From NCBI RefSeq assembly GCF_008271805.1, contig NZ_VSRY01000165.1, positions 62,001 to 126,000 of the forward strand: a stretch of DNA of 64,000 bases, read 5' to 3'. Below, piece after piece: positions 1 through 11,582 of this stretch. The position numbers were made by a program, and so were the translations under genes. Position 1 is the stretch's first letter, and each line of letters starts with the position of its first letter. This DNA comes from Streptomyces sp. TRM49041. GTDB lineage: Bacteria; Actinomycetota; Actinomycetes; Streptomycetales; Streptomycetaceae. A model generated the notes under the pieces. That model was not told where the DNA came from. It made no database searches and worked only from the letters and a program-made list of their open reading frames with translations.

Positions 1-1
1 C

Positions 2-2185
2 AGTGAGCTGTACGCCCGGCTCGACATGCTGCGCGAGCGCGCCGAGGCCGCCGTGCGGGACGCGCTGAAGGATGCCGGGACCGGGCTGCAGGCGCGGCTG
101 GAGCGGGATGTGCTGGTGGCCGAGCAGTCGGGGCTGCTCGCCGCGTACAACGCCGGCGACCAGGGGCTGTGTTTCGGGCGGCTGGTGTTCCAGGACGGGC
201 GAGACCACCACATCGGGCGGATCGGGATCCGCGAGGACGACGACGAGCGCACCCCTCTCGTCATCGACTGGCGCGCCGACGTCGCCCGGCCCTTCTACCT
301 CGCCACCGGCCACACCCCCATGGGCCTGAGCCGCCGGCGGCACATCAGCACACACGGGCGTGACGTCACCGGCCTCCACGACGAGATCCTCGACCTGCGG
401 GACGGCACCCGCACCGGGCACGAGGGGCGGGACGCCGACTCCGTACTGCTCGCCGCGCTCGACGCCGCCCGCACGGGGCGGATGCACGACATCGTCCAGA
501 CCATCCAGGCCGAGCAGGACCGCGTCATCCGCGCCCCGCACCAGGGAGTCCTCGTCGTCGAGGGCGGCCCCGGCACCGGCAAGACCGCCGTCGCCCTGCA
601 CCGGGCCGCGTATCTGCTGTACGCGCACCGGGAGCAGCTCGCCCGGCGGGCCGTCCTCGTCGTCGGGCCCAACCCGGCCTTTCTCGGCTACATCGGTGAG
701 GTCCTCCCCGCCCTCGGGGAGACCGGTGTCCTCCTCGCCACCATGGGCGAGCTGTTCCCCGGCGTCCACGCCGTCGGCATCGACACCCCGGAGGCGGCCG
801 AGATCAAAGGGCGCGCCGCCATGGCCGGCATCCTCACCCGGTACGTGCGCGACCAGCAGACCGTGCCGCCCACGCAGGACCCGATAGAGATCGACCACGA
901 GGACTACGGCACCCTCCTCCTCGACCGCGACACCGCCGAGGACGCCCGCTGGGACGCCCGCGGCACCGGGCTGCCGCACAACCTCGCCCGCCCCCGCTTC
1001 GCCACCCGGATCATCGACGCGCTCACCGCGCAGCTGGCCGACCGGCTCGGCGCGGACCCGTTCGGCGGGCCCAACCTCCTCGACCCGTCCGACATCGCCC
1101 AGCTCGGCAAGGAGATCGCGGCCAGTGGCGAGGTGCACGCCGCGATCGAGCGGCTGTGGCCGAGCCTCACCCCGCAGGGGCTCGTCGAGCGGTTCCTCGC
1201 CGACCCGTACGGGTATCTGCCCGACGGCGAGGCCGAGTTCCTGCGGCGGGCGCCCGGCGCCCCCTGGACCCCCGCCGACGTCCCCCTCCTCGACGAGGCC
1301 GCCGAGCTCCTCGGTGACGACGACTCGGCCGCCCGCGCCGCCGCCGCCCGCGAGCGCGCCCAGCGCGTCGCCTACGCGCAGAGCGTCCTCGACGTCTCGT
1401 ACGCCTCCCGGACGTACGAGTTCGAGGACGAGGAGTCCGAGGTCCTCGGCGCCCACGACATCATCGACGCCGAACGGTTCGCCGAGCGCCACGAGGAGGA
1501 CGACCACCGCAGCGCCGCCGAGCGGGCCGCCGCCGACCGCACCTGGGCGTTCGGGCACATCATCGTGGACGAGGCGCAGGAACTGTCCGCGATGGCGTGG
1601 CGGCTGCTGATGCGCCGTATCCCCACCCGCTCCATGACCCTCGTCGGCGACCCGGCCCAGACCGGCGACGCGGCGGGGTGCGGGTCCTGGCAGGAGATCC
1701 TCGACCCGTACGTGGGGGAGCGCTACGAGCACGTCATGCTCGGCGTCAACTACCGCACACCCGCCGAGATCATGGAGGTCGCGGCGGAGGTGCGGCGCAC
1801 CGAGGAGCCGGGCTTCCGGCCGCCGCGCTCGGTACGGTCGACGGGCGTACCGCCCTGGGAGGTCACGGCGGACGACCTCGTGGGCGCCGTCGCCGACGCG
1901 GTCGCGCGGGAGGTGCGCGAGGAGGGCCGGCTCGCCGTCATCGCCCCGGCCGCCCACCTCCCGGCCCTCGCCGCGGCGCTGCCGGACGCCGCCCACGGGC
2001 CGAGCCCCGATCTGACCCGGCCCGTCGTACTCCTCGAATCCCGGCAGGCGAAGGGCCTGGAGTTCGACACCGTGCTGGTGGCCGACCCGGACGGTATCCG
2101 GGCCGGCGCGCCGCACGGCGTCAACGACCTCTATGTGGCCCTGACCCGTGCGACCCAGCGCCTCGGCCTGATCCGGCTCGGCTGA
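2..2185 (+). CDS. HelD/HelR-like RNA polymerase-recycling ATPase (5' partial)
   Basis: SF1 helicase-like ATPase of the actinobacterial HelD family. Such proteins insert into RNA polymerase and recycle stalled or drug-blocked enzyme; some, called HelR, give rifamycin tolerance. The frame is already open at the left edge (residues SELYARLD precede the first Met, codon 26-28), so the true start lies outside the window. Visible motifs: Walker A GGPGTGKT near residue 187 of the visible part, Walker B IIVDEAQELS, the NYRTP motif, and a C-terminal UvrD-type block (QAKGLEFDTVLV, then LYVALTRATQRL). It converges on glgB with a 6-base gap. Family assignment is firm; whether it confers rifamycin tolerance cannot be told from this sequence. 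Confidence 0.88.
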   Translation, partial: SELYARLDMLRERAEAAVRDALKDAGTGLQARLERDVLVAEQSGLLAAYNAGDQGLCFGRLVFQDGRDHHIGRIGIREDDDERTPLVIDWRADVARPFYLATGHTPMGLSRRRHISTHGRDVTGLHDEILDLRDGTRTGHEGRDADSVLLAALDAARTGRMHDIVQTIQAEQDRVIRAPHQGVLVVEGGPGTGKTAVALHRAAYLLYAHREQLARRAVLVVGPNPAFLGYIGEVLPALGETGVLLATMGELFPGVHAVGIDTPEAAEIKGRAAMAGILTRYVRDQQTVPPTQDPIEIDHEDYGTLLLDRDTAEDARWDARGTGLPHNLARPRFATRIIDALTAQLADRLGADPFGGPNLLDPSDIAQLGKEIAASGEVHAAIERLWPSLTPQGLVERFLADPYGYLPDGEAEFLRRAPGAPWTPADVPLLDEAAELLGDDDSAARAAAARERAQRVAYAQSVLDVSYASRTYEFEDEESEVLGAHDIIDAERFAERHEEDDHRSAAERAAADRTWAFGHIIVDEAQELSAMAWRLLMRRIPTRSMTLVGDPAQTGDAAGCGSWQEILDPYVGERYEHVMLGVNYRTPAEIMEVAAEVRRTEEPGFRPPRSVRSTGVPPWEVTADDLVGAVADAVAREVREEGRLAVIAPAAHLPALAAALPDAAHGPSPDLTRPVVLLESRQAKGLEFDTVLVADPDGIRAGAPHGVNDLYVALTRATQRLGLIRLG

Positions 2186-2191
2186 CCGGCC

Positions 2192-4489
2192 TCAGCCCAC
2201 CGGCTTGAACCACACCGTCGCCAGCGGCGGCAGCGTCAGCCGCACACTCACCGCGCGGCCGTGCGCCTCCACGTGCTCGGGCCTCACCGGGTCGGCGTTG
2301 CGTACGTCGCTGCCGCCGTAGCGGGCCTCGTCGGTGTTCAGGACCTCCGCCCACGCGGTGACCTCCGGGGGCACGCCCAGCCGGTACTCGTGCCGCACCA
2401 CCGGCGAGAAGTTGGTCACCGCCAGCAGCGGGGCGCCCTGCTCGTCGTAGCGCAGGAACGCGAACACGTTGTCGTCGGCCGCGTCACCCACGACCCAGCG
2501 GAAGCCCTCCGGGACGGTGTCCCGCTGCCACAGGGCGGGCGTCCCGGTGTACACGGTGTTCAGGTCGCGGACCAGGTCCCGCATGCCCCGGTGGTCGCCT
2601 GCCGAGTGGTAGTCGTCGCCCAGCAGCCACCACTCCGGCCCCTGACCCTCCGACCACTCCGCGCCCTGCGCGAACTCCTGGCCCATGAAGAGGAGCTGCT
2701 TGCCCGGGTGGGCCCACATGAAGCCCAGGTATGCGCGGTGGTTGGCGCGCCGCTGCCACCAGTCGCCGGGCATCTTCGACACGAGGGCCTGCTTGCCGTG
2801 CACCACCTCGTCGTGCGAGATCGGCAGGACGTAGTTCTCGCTGTACGCGTACACCATCGAGAACGTCATCTCGTTGTGGTGGTACTTGCGGTGCACCGGC
2901 TCCTTCGAGACGTACACCAGCGAGTCGTGCATCCAGCCCATGTTCCACTTCAGACCGAAGCCGAGGCCGCCGTGGTCGGTGGGGACGGTCACGCCGGTCC
3001 AGGCCGTGGACTCCTCGGCGATCGTGACGACGCCGGGGCAGCGGCGGTAGACGGTGGCGTTCATCTCCTGGAGGAACCGGACGGCGTCGAAGTTCTCCCG
3101 GCCGCCGTGCTCGTTGGGCGCCCAGTCGCCGTACTCGCGGGAGTAGTCGAGATAGAGCATCGACGCGACGGCGTCCACCCGCAGGCCGTCGATATGGAAC
3201 TCCTCGCACCAGTACACGGCGTTGGCGACGAGGAAGTTCCGCACCTCGGTCCGGCCGTAGTCGAACTCCAGCGTCCCCCAGTCGGGGTGCTCGGCTCGGC
3301 GCGGGTCCGGGTGCTCGTACAGCGGCGTGCCGTCGAAGCGGGCCAGGGCCCAGTCGTCCTTCGGGAAGTGCGCCGGGACCCAGTCGACCAGGACGCCGAT
3401 GCCTGCCTGGTGGAGGCGGTCCACCAGATACTTGAAGTCGTCCGGGGTGCCGAGCCGGGCGGTCGGCGCGTAGTACGAGGTGACCTGGTAGCCCCAGGAG
3501 GGGCTGAACGGGTGCTCGGCGACGGGCATCAGTTCGACATGGGTGAAGCCGAGGTCCTTGACGTACGCGGGCAGCTCATCGGCGAGCTCGCGGTAGGTCA
3601 GGCCCGGCCGCCAGGACGGCAGGTGCACCTCGTACACGGAGAACGGCGACAGGTGTACGGGGCGGTCGCCCCGGTGGGCCATCCACTCGGCGTCCCCCCA
3701 CACATGGTGCGAGGCGGTGACGACGGAGGCGGTCTCCGGCGGGCACTGGGTGCGGCGGGCCATCGGGTCGGCGCGCAGCGAGTGGCCGCCGTCGGGGCCG
3801 ACGATCTCGAACTTGTACAGCGTCCCCTCGTCGATGCCGGGCATGAACAGCTCCCACACCCCGCTCGCGCCCAGTGACCGCATGGGCAGGCCCGAGCCGT
3901 CCCAGAACGTCCAGTCCCCGGCGAGCCGTACACCGCGTGCGTTGGGCGCCCACACGGTGAAGCGGGTTCCGGCGACCCCCTGGTGGGTCATCACATGTGC
4001 GCCGAGCGCTCTCCACAGCTCCTCGTGGCGGCCCTCCCGCACCAGGTGCAGGTCCAGCTCGCCCACCGAGGGCAGGAACCGGTACGGGTCGAGGACCTCC
4101 AGGTCGCCCGACTCGTACGACACGAGCAGCCGGTAGTCCGCCGGCACCTCCGGCAGCGGCAGCACGCCCGAGAACAGCCCGTCCCCGTCGTCGTGCAGCG
4201 CCCGCCGCTCGCCGTCGCCGAGCACGACGGCCACCGCCCGCGCCTGCGGCCGCAACACCCGGAACGCCACGCCGTCCGGCACCGGGTGAGCCCCCAGCAG
4301 TCCGTGCGGATCATGGTGCTCACCGGCCAGCAGCCGCGCTCGGTCGGCGCCCTCCAGGGGGTGGGCCGGCACCCCGTCGGCACTGACACGCGGCCGAGGC
4401 GGCCTACCGGGTACGGGCGCCTCCAGGGTGGTGACGACGGGCTGCCTGGTCGTCGCGGGCGGTTTACGGGTCGGACGGCGGGGGGTCAC
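2192..4489 (-). CDS. glgB: 1,4-alpha-glucan branching enzyme GlgB
   Basis: Cytoplasmic GH13 enzyme that makes alpha-1,6 branches in glycogen or the GlgE-pathway glucan. About 765 residues, normal for streptomycete GlgB. Two N-terminal CBM48-like modules (roughly 60-300) precede the catalytic barrel. Expected catalytic residues are Asp439 in DGLRVDAV and Glu492 in TIAEEST; PISHDEVVHGK carries the third conserved Asp. The GTG start at 4489 is chosen because GAGGAGG lies 9 bases upstream. An alternative GTG at 4516 overlaps the maltokinase stop but has no Shine-Dalgarno sequence. The gap to the maltokinase gene is 23 bases, so this is the last gene of the glgE-treS-mak-glgB operon. Confidence 0.95.
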   Translation of the reverse strand: MTPRRPTRKPPATTRQPVVTTLEAPVPGRPPRPRVSADGVPAHPLEGADRARLLAGEHHDPHGLLGAHPVPDGVAFRVLRPQARAVAVVLGDGERRALHDDGDGLFSGVLPLPEVPADYRLLVSYESGDLEVLDPYRFLPSVGELDLHLVREGRHEELWRALGAHVMTHQGVAGTRFTVWAPNARGVRLAGDWTFWDGSGLPMRSLGASGVWELFMPGIDEGTLYKFEIVGPDGGHSLRADPMARRTQCPPETASVVTASHHVWGDAEWMAHRGDRPVHLSPFSVYEVHLPSWRPGLTYRELADELPAYVKDLGFTHVELMPVAEHPFSPSWGYQVTSYYAPTARLGTPDDFKYLVDRLHQAGIGVLVDWVPAHFPKDDWALARFDGTPLYEHPDPRRAEHPDWGTLEFDYGRTEVRNFLVANAVYWCEEFHIDGLRVDAVASMLYLDYSREYGDWAPNEHGGRENFDAVRFLQEMNATVYRRCPGVVTIAEESTAWTGVTVPTDHGGLGFGLKWNMGWMHDSLVYVSKEPVHRKYHHNEMTFSMVYAYSENYVLPISHDEVVHGKQALVSKMPGDWWQRRANHRAYLGFMWAHPGKQLLFMGQEFAQGAEWSEGQGPEWWLLGDDYHSAGDHRGMRDLVRDLNTVYTGTPALWQRDTVPEGFRWVVGDAADDNVFAFLRYDEQGAPLLAVTNFSPVVRHEYRLGVPPEVTAWAEVLNTDEARYGGSDVRNADPVRPEHVEAHGRAVSVRLTLPPLATVWFKPVG

Positions 4490-4498
4490 GGGGGAATG

Positions 4499-4505
4499 CC
4501 TCCTC
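4499..4505 (-). promoter_or_regulatory. glgB ribosome-binding site
   Basis: GAGGAGG on the minus strand, nearly perfectly complementary to the 16S rRNA 3' end, 9 bases before GTG 4489. It decides the glgB start against the longer open frame that runs on to 5209 and against the GTG at 4516 that overlaps the preceding stop. Confidence 0.75.
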
Positions 4506-4512
4506 GGATCGG

Positions 4513-6183
4513 TCACGTCAGGGGGTCGGGGAAGTACGGGGGGCGCTGCGAGAGCGCCCGGTCGGTGGAGGGCCTGGACCCGGTCGACGGCTCCGACCGC
4601 TCCGTCCCGGCGCCACGCGCCGAACCGCGCGCCGACGCCGACCCCGGCGCGTGGCGGGGGTCGGGGGTGTGCCGCTCCGGGGCGGGCGTCGGGTCCGTGG
4701 TGGCCGGGGTGCGGCGTTGTCCGTCGTCGGCCCGGCGCGGGTCCGCGGCCGGGGCGGTCGGGCGGTGTCGGGCCGACGGGTTGCCCGGAGGCCGGGGCGC
4801 CGTCGGCCGGGGGGTGGAGAGACGGCGGATGGCGGACATGGGGACCGGGAGCCAGTCGGGGCGGTGGCGGGCCTCGTAGACGACCTCGTACACCGCCTTG
4901 TCGGTCTCGTAGGCGCGCAGCAGTTCCGGCTCGGCGCGCGGGTCGTGGCCGGACGCCTCGGCGTAGCCCGTGCAGTACGCGTCGCGGCAGCGGTCCGCCC
5001 ACTCCGCGTTCCAGGGGTGGTGGGAGTGGGCCGCGTAGTCGAAGGAGCGGAGTATCCCCGCCACGTCCCGCACCGGCGGCTGCGGGCGGCGGCGCTCGGC
5101 GAGGGGCTTCGTGGGCTCGCCCTCGAAGTCGATCAGCGTCCAGTCGCCGTCCGGCGTGCGCAGCGCCTGCCCCAGGTGCAGGTCGCCGTGGACCCGTTGG
5201 GTCCCCCATGTGCTGCCGTTCTCGGCGAGTGCGGCGACCGCCTCGAAGGCGGCGCGCAGCCCGGGGACGTACGGCATGAGCGCGGGCACCGCCTGCGTGG
5301 CGGCGTCCAGACGGCGGCTCATCGCGACGGCCAGGTTCTGCGCCTGGCTCCGGGCCAGCGTGATCGTCGGCAGCGCGTCCGCCAGGGCGGTGTGGACCTC
5401 GGCGGTGGCGCGGCCCAGCGCCCGGGCCTCCATGGTGAAGTCGCGCCCCTCAGCCAGCGCGTCCAGCGCCAGTTGCCAGCCGTCCCGGGAGCCGCGCAGA
5501 TACGGCTGGAGGACCCCGAGCGTGGCGCCGTCCGGGCGGCCGGCCCCCGCCTCGTACCAGGCGACGGGCGCGGGCACCCGGGCGCAGCCGGCCCGGGCGA
5601 GCGCGAGCGGCAGCTCCAGGTCCGGGTTGGCGCCGGGGTGGATCCGCCGGAAGATCTTCAGGATGTACGCGTCGCCGTACACGAGCGACGTGTTCGACTG
5701 CTCGGTGTCCAGGACGCGTGGTGTGAGCCCGTCGGGGATGGCCACCGTGCGGTGGAAGTGCAGCGGGCCGATCGGGCCCGGTGCGCGCAGCCGCTCCAGG
5801 AGCAGCGCCGTGAGGCGCGGGTCGCTGAGCGCCTCGTACACGGCGCGCCCGGCCAGCGGCCCCTCGGTGACGTGCCCGATCAGGGCGGGCGCCAGCTGCG
5901 GGGGCAGGGTGTCGCGTACGCCCAGCAGCAGCTGGTAGCAGTCGCCGGGCGACGCGGACATGGCGGCGAGACCGGGCTGCTGCACGCGGACCAGCAGGTG
6001 CAGCAGGCCCGGCCCGGCGGTGTCGACCGGCAGCAGTTCGGTCGCCGAGACGAGGGCGAAGCCGGTGACCGGCCGACCCTTCCCGGCGAACCATCGTCTC
6101 CGCGGCAGCCATTCATGGAGCAGCGGCGCCAGTGACGGCAGCAGGGCGACGGGTGCCCGGGCGGTGGATGCGGTCTCCGACAT
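4513..6183 (-). CDS. mak: Maltokinase (Pep2/Mak) with long C-terminal tail
   Basis: ATP-dependent maltokinase: converts maltose, supplied by TreS, to alpha-maltose-1-phosphate, the GlgE donor. It has the aminoglycoside-phosphotransferase fold: N-terminal cap with WFAGKGR, catalytic loop VHGDLHLGQ (His332, Asp334) and metal-binding IDFEGEP about 18 residues later. ATG 6183 is preceded by AAAGGA. The recognisable enzyme ends near residue 450 (AIRRLSTP), matching the usual length of about 455. A further 100 or so residues rich in Pro, Arg, Thr and Ser extend to the stop. That tail is unusual and may be disordered. The gene follows treS after a 209-base gap and precedes glgB by 23 bases. Confidence 0.92.
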   Translation of the reverse strand: MSETASTARAPVALLPSLAPLLHEWLPRRRWFAGKGRPVTGFALVSATELLPVDTAGPGLLHLLVRVQQPGLAAMSASPGDCYQLLLGVRDTLPPQLAPALIGHVTEGPLAGRAVYEALSDPRLTALLLERLRAPGPIGPLHFHRTVAIPDGLTPRVLDTEQSNTSLVYGDAYILKIFRRIHPGANPDLELPLALARAGCARVPAPVAWYEAGAGRPDGATLGVLQPYLRGSRDGWQLALDALAEGRDFTMEARALGRATAEVHTALADALPTITLARSQAQNLAVAMSRRLDAATQAVPALMPYVPGLRAAFEAVAALAENGSTWGTQRVHGDLHLGQALRTPDGDWTLIDFEGEPTKPLAERRRPQPPVRDVAGILRSFDYAAHSHHPWNAEWADRCRDAYCTGYAEASGHDPRAEPELLRAYETDKAVYEVVYEARHRPDWLPVPMSAIRRLSTPRPTAPRPPGNPSARHRPTAPAADPRRADDGQRRTPATTDPTPAPERHTPDPRHAPGSASARGSARGAGTERSEPSTGSRPSTDRALSQRPPYFPDPLT

Positions 6184-6215
6184 GGCAGCGCGTCCTTTCC
6201 CCGGGTACTACAGAA

Positions 6216-6230
6216 TGCACAGAACGTGCA
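6216..6230. promoter_or_regulatory. Inverted repeat upstream of maltokinase gene
   Basis: TGCAC-AGAAC-GTGCA, a perfect 5-bp inverted repeat with a 5-base spacer, 33 bases upstream of the maltokinase ATG in the 209-base treS-mak gap. The gap is long for an otherwise tightly packed operon, so an internal promoter with an operator is possible. Role is inferred only. Confidence 0.2.
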
Positions 6231-6392
6231 GAGTGTCCCGGAATGCGGCATGGGCTGTCCGGCTGTGCGGGACGTGTCGGGCGGGGATGGTCCTTATCAA
6301 CCCGAATCGACGTATGAGGGGGACAGTGCCCAGGGCGGAGCGAGGAAAACGCCCCGCCCTGATGTGGGGGTGTGGGGGGTGAGGACGCGCCG

Positions 6393-8245
<1,853 letters not shown>

Positions 8246-8249
<4 letters not shown>

Positions 8250-10246
8250 GATGTGGGTGACCCTCCGATCGGGGGAGACGGTCGCAGGACCGTGAGGACG
8301 TGCGCGGGTGTGGCACCCGGCTCGAGGCGCACGTAATTGGTCCTGCCCCAGTGATAGGTCTCGCCGGTGAGCTCGTCGCGCACCGGTACGGTCTCGTGCC
8401 AGTCCAGGCCGAGCTCCGGCATGTTCAACGAAACCGTCGCTTCCTGGGTGTGGTGGGGATCGAGGTTCACGACCACCACCACCACATTCGACCCCGTCCG
8501 CTTGCTGTACGCGATGACCGCGTCGTTGTCGGCGTGGTGGAAACGCAGGTTGCGCAGCCGCCGCAGCGCCGGGTTGCGGCGCCGCACCCGGTTGAGCGTG
8601 GTGACGAGCGGGGCGATGCTGCGGCCCTCCCGCTCGGCCGCCGCCCAGTCCCTGGGCCGCAGCTGGTACTTCTCCGAGTCGAGGTACTCCTCGCTGCCCT
8701 CCCGCAGCGGGGTGTTCTCGCACAGCTCGTACCCGGCGTACATGCCCCACGTCGGCGAGAGCGTCGCCGCCAGCACCGCCCGCGCCTCGAACGCCGCCCG
8801 GCCGCCGTGCTGGAGGTAGGCGTGCAGGATGTCCGGCGTGTTCACGAACAGGTTCGGCCGCATGTACGAGGCGGCCTCGCCGGACAGCTCCGTGAGGTAG
8901 TCGGTCAGCTCCTGCTTGGTGTTCCGCCAGGTGAAGTACGTGTACGACTGCTGGAAGCCGATCGCGCCGAGCGTCCGCATCATCGCGGGCCGGGTGAACG
9001 CCTCCGCCAGGAAGATGACGTCCGGGTCGGTGCGGTTGACGCTCGCGATGACCTTCTGCCAGAACACCACCGGCTTGGTGTGCGGATTGTCGACGCGGAA
9101 GATCCGTACGCCGTGCGCCATCCAGTGCCGCAGCACTCGCAGCGTCTCACGGACGATGCCCCGCATGTCCTTGTCGAACGCGATCGGATAGATGTCCTGG
9201 TACTTCTTAGGCGGGTTCTCGGCGTACGCGATGGTGCCGTCGGCCCGGTGGTGGAACCACGCGGGTCGCCGCTTCACCCAGGGGTGGTCCGGGGAGCACT
9301 GCAGTGCGAAGTCCAGCGCCACCTCCATGCGCAGCTCACGGGCGCGCGCCACGAACGCGTCGAAGTCCGCCGGCGTGCCGAGGTCCGGGTGGACGGCGTC
9401 ATGGCCGCCCTCGGCGGAGCCGATCGCCCACGGCACACCCGGGTCGTCGGGCCCGGGCGTCAGGGAGTTGTTCGGGCCCTTGCGGTGCGTGCCGCCGATC
9501 GGGTGGATCGGAGGCAGGTACACCACGTCGAAGCCCATCGCGGCGATCGCCGGCAGGCGCTCGGCGGCCGTGCGGAGGGTACCGGAGACCAGCCGGCCGT
9601 CCTCGTCGTACCGCGCGCCCTCGGAGCGGGGGAACATCTCGTACCACGACCCGTACAGCGCCCGCTCCCGCTCCACCAGCAGCGGCAACCTCTTCGACGC
9701 CGTGACCAGTTCCCGCAGCGGGTTACGGGCCAGGGCCTCGCGGACGTCCGTGGTGAGCGCGGCCGCGAGCCGTTCGGCGGGCGCACGGCTCACGTCGCGC
9801 ATGGTGTCGACCGCGGCGAGGACGGCCTCGCGGTCTTCGTCCTTCGGCACGCCGTCGGCCGCGCGCTCATGGAGCGCGGCGCCCTCCTCGAGGACCAGGT
9901 CCGTGTCGATAGCCGCGGGGATCTTGATACCCGCCTCGTGGCGCCAGGTGGCCACCGGGTCGCTCCACGCCTCGACGTGGTACGTCCAGCGGCCCTCGCA
10001 GGTGGGGGTGACCTCGGCGCCCCACCGGTCCGTGCCGGGCGCCAGCTCTCTCATGGGGGTGAACGGGCCGGGCCGCCCGGACGGGTCGGTCAGCACCACA
10101 TCGGCGGCGACCGCGTCATGGCCCTCCCGGAAGACCGTGGCCGTGACCTGGAAGGTCTCACCGGCCACCGCCTTGGCGGGGCTTCTACCGCAGTCGACGA
10201 GGGGAGAAACGTCCAGGACGGGAATGCGACCAATCAGCGAGTTCAC
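8246..10246 (-). CDS. glgE: Alpha-1,4-glucan:maltose-1-phosphate maltosyltransferase GlgE
   Basis: GH13_3 enzyme that transfers maltosyl units from maltose-1-phosphate to the non-reducing ends of alpha-glucan. About 666 residues, the usual length. It starts with the conserved GRIPVLDVSPLVDCG segment. The nucleophile is Asp386 in FRVDNPHTKP and the acid/base Glu415 in IFLAEAFTRP. The GTG start at 10246 is chosen because AGGTGA (10251-10256) precedes it and because GlgE proteins normally begin just before this segment. Its stop overlaps the treS ATG. First gene of the operon; the promoter should lie in 10247-10534. Confidence 0.95.
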
Positions 10247-10534
10247 AGCATCACCTGAGGGTTGCTTACGGGGTATCGCTCTTTGTAACTGCTCTGTTGA
10301 CGCATGGCGCTGCGCAGGCATCACCGCTCCTCTCCGGGTTCACTCGGGTGGGCGGGTACCGGAGGAGCCTTCCCATGCCTCTCGGGTGGGCAATCCGGGG
10401 GTTCAGTACCTACCGACACGTAGGGTTGTCCGGCCAGACAGCCGAGAACCGACCCCGTTCGATGGAATTACGGGGCCGGTTCACCGGTCGGGAGTGTCAG
10501 ACGCTCTTTCGTGCCGCCAGGGAGGGGCGAGGGA
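10247..10534. promoter_or_regulatory. Upstream region of the glgE operon
   Basis: A 288-base non-coding stretch between the start of glgE and the stop of the NmrA-like gene. It must hold the glgE operon promoter. A small inverted repeat CCTAC-CGACAC-GTAGG at 10409-10424 could be an operator. No confident -35/-10 pair was recognised. Confidence 0.3.
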
Positions 10535-11464
10535 TCACCGCTCGGCCCCGCTCGGCTCCTCCGCCCACACCTGCCACGGACGCCGTGTGATCCAGTCCTC
10601 GACCGGCGCGGGCCGGACCGAGAGCAGCCGGGCCGCCGTGCCGTCGTCGCCCGCCATCAGCAGCGGATCGGCGCCCGTCGCCATGTAGTGGTAGATGCCC
10701 GCGATACCCGCCGCCGCGTCGTCGCCCAGCACCCGCGCCAGACTCCGCTCGAACACCGCGGGCTCCAGCGGTACATAGTGTACGGACCGGCCGAGGCCGC
10801 GCGCGAAGGCCGCCGCCAGATGGTCACCGGTCAGCGTCCGCGCGCCGCCGATGTCGAACGACCGGCCCTCGACGCCGTCCGCGGTGAGCGCCCCGTACAC
10901 CGTCTCCGCCAGGTCCTCGTGGGACAGCCACGCGGTCGGGGTGTGGGCGGGCAGCGGGTAGGCGAGCACCCCGTCGTTGACGAGGGCCGGACCGTTCCAC
11001 GGGCTGAACAGATTGTCAAGGTAGACCGGCGGGCGGACCACGACGAGGGGCACGCCGCTGTCGCGCAGCACCTCCTCGGCGACCCGCCGGGTCTCGAACG
11101 CCGCCACATGCGTCCTCCCGGCCGGTACACGGGTGTTCGCGTTGTATACGATCCGGCGCACTCCGGCGTCCCGGGCGGCGTGCGCGACGTTCAGCGCGTA
11201 CTGGGCGACGCGCTCCTCGTCGTACACCAGCGGCATCGCCACGGCGGCGTGCGTCGCGCCCTCGAACATCGCCCGGACGTCCTCCGGCCGCCCCAGGTCA
11301 CCGGATGCGCAGGCCACGCCGGGCATCGGGGGCCGGTCCCCCTCGGGGCGGCGCGACAGGGTCCGCACCCGGTGGTTCCGTTCGGCCAGGAGACGGGCGA
11401 TCGCGCCGCCCTGGAAGCCGGTCGCGCCCACGACTGCGACGCGCATCGGAATGTGATCGGACAT
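10535..11464 (-). CDS. NmrA-like NAD(P)-binding oxidoreductase/sensor
   Basis: Atypical short-chain-dehydrogenase-like protein of the NmrA/HSCARG group, about 309 residues. A Rossmann fold starts at once (AVVGATGFQGGAIARLL) and the first-strand Arg-rich LSRRPEG is typical of NADP binding. The catalytic Tyr-x-x-x-Lys is not evident, so it may sense redox state or act as an ene- or keto-reductase; neither can be shown here. ATG 11464 is chosen (AGG 5 bases upstream); ATG 11446 would remove six residues and lacks a Shine-Dalgarno. It diverges from the AraC regulator (118-base shared upstream region), which suggests co-regulation. Confidence 0.75.
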   Translation of the reverse strand: MSDHIPMRVAVVGATGFQGGAIARLLAERNHRVRTLSRRPEGDRPPMPGVACASGDLGRPEDVRAMFEGATHAAVAMPLVYDEERVAQYALNVAHAARDAGVRRIVYNANTRVPAGRTHVAAFETRRVAEEVLRDSGVPLVVVRPPVYLDNLFSPWNGPALVNDGVLAYPLPAHTPTAWLSHEDLAETVYGALTADGVEGRSFDIGGARTLTGDHLAAAFARGLGRSVHYVPLEPAVFERSLARVLGDDAAAGIAGIYHYMATGADPLLMAGDDGTAARLLSVRPAPVEDWITRRPWQVWAEEPSGAER

Positions 11465-11582
11465 ATGCCTGAAGGGCCCTTCGATAGGGTGTCTGAAGCT
11501 GCCAAGACGGCACCTTTCAGGCTGGCGGCGGCGGCTTTGGCCGATCAATTAACAAACCGGGGCGGGGGTTGAAGGATCGTCC
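11465..11582. promoter_or_regulatory. Divergent promoter region NmrA-like / AraC
   Basis: 118 bases between two divergent starts. A perfect 12-bp palindrome GAAGGGCCCTTC lies at 11468-11479, just before the NmrA-like start, and GAAGG precedes the AraC ATG. It is a plausible autoregulatory site of the AraC protein; inference only. Confidence 0.3.

Noticed and set aside
4490..5209. N-terminal extension of glgB to 5209
   Set aside because: It runs inside the maltokinase gene in another frame; GTG 4489 with GAGGAGG gives a normal-length branching enzyme.
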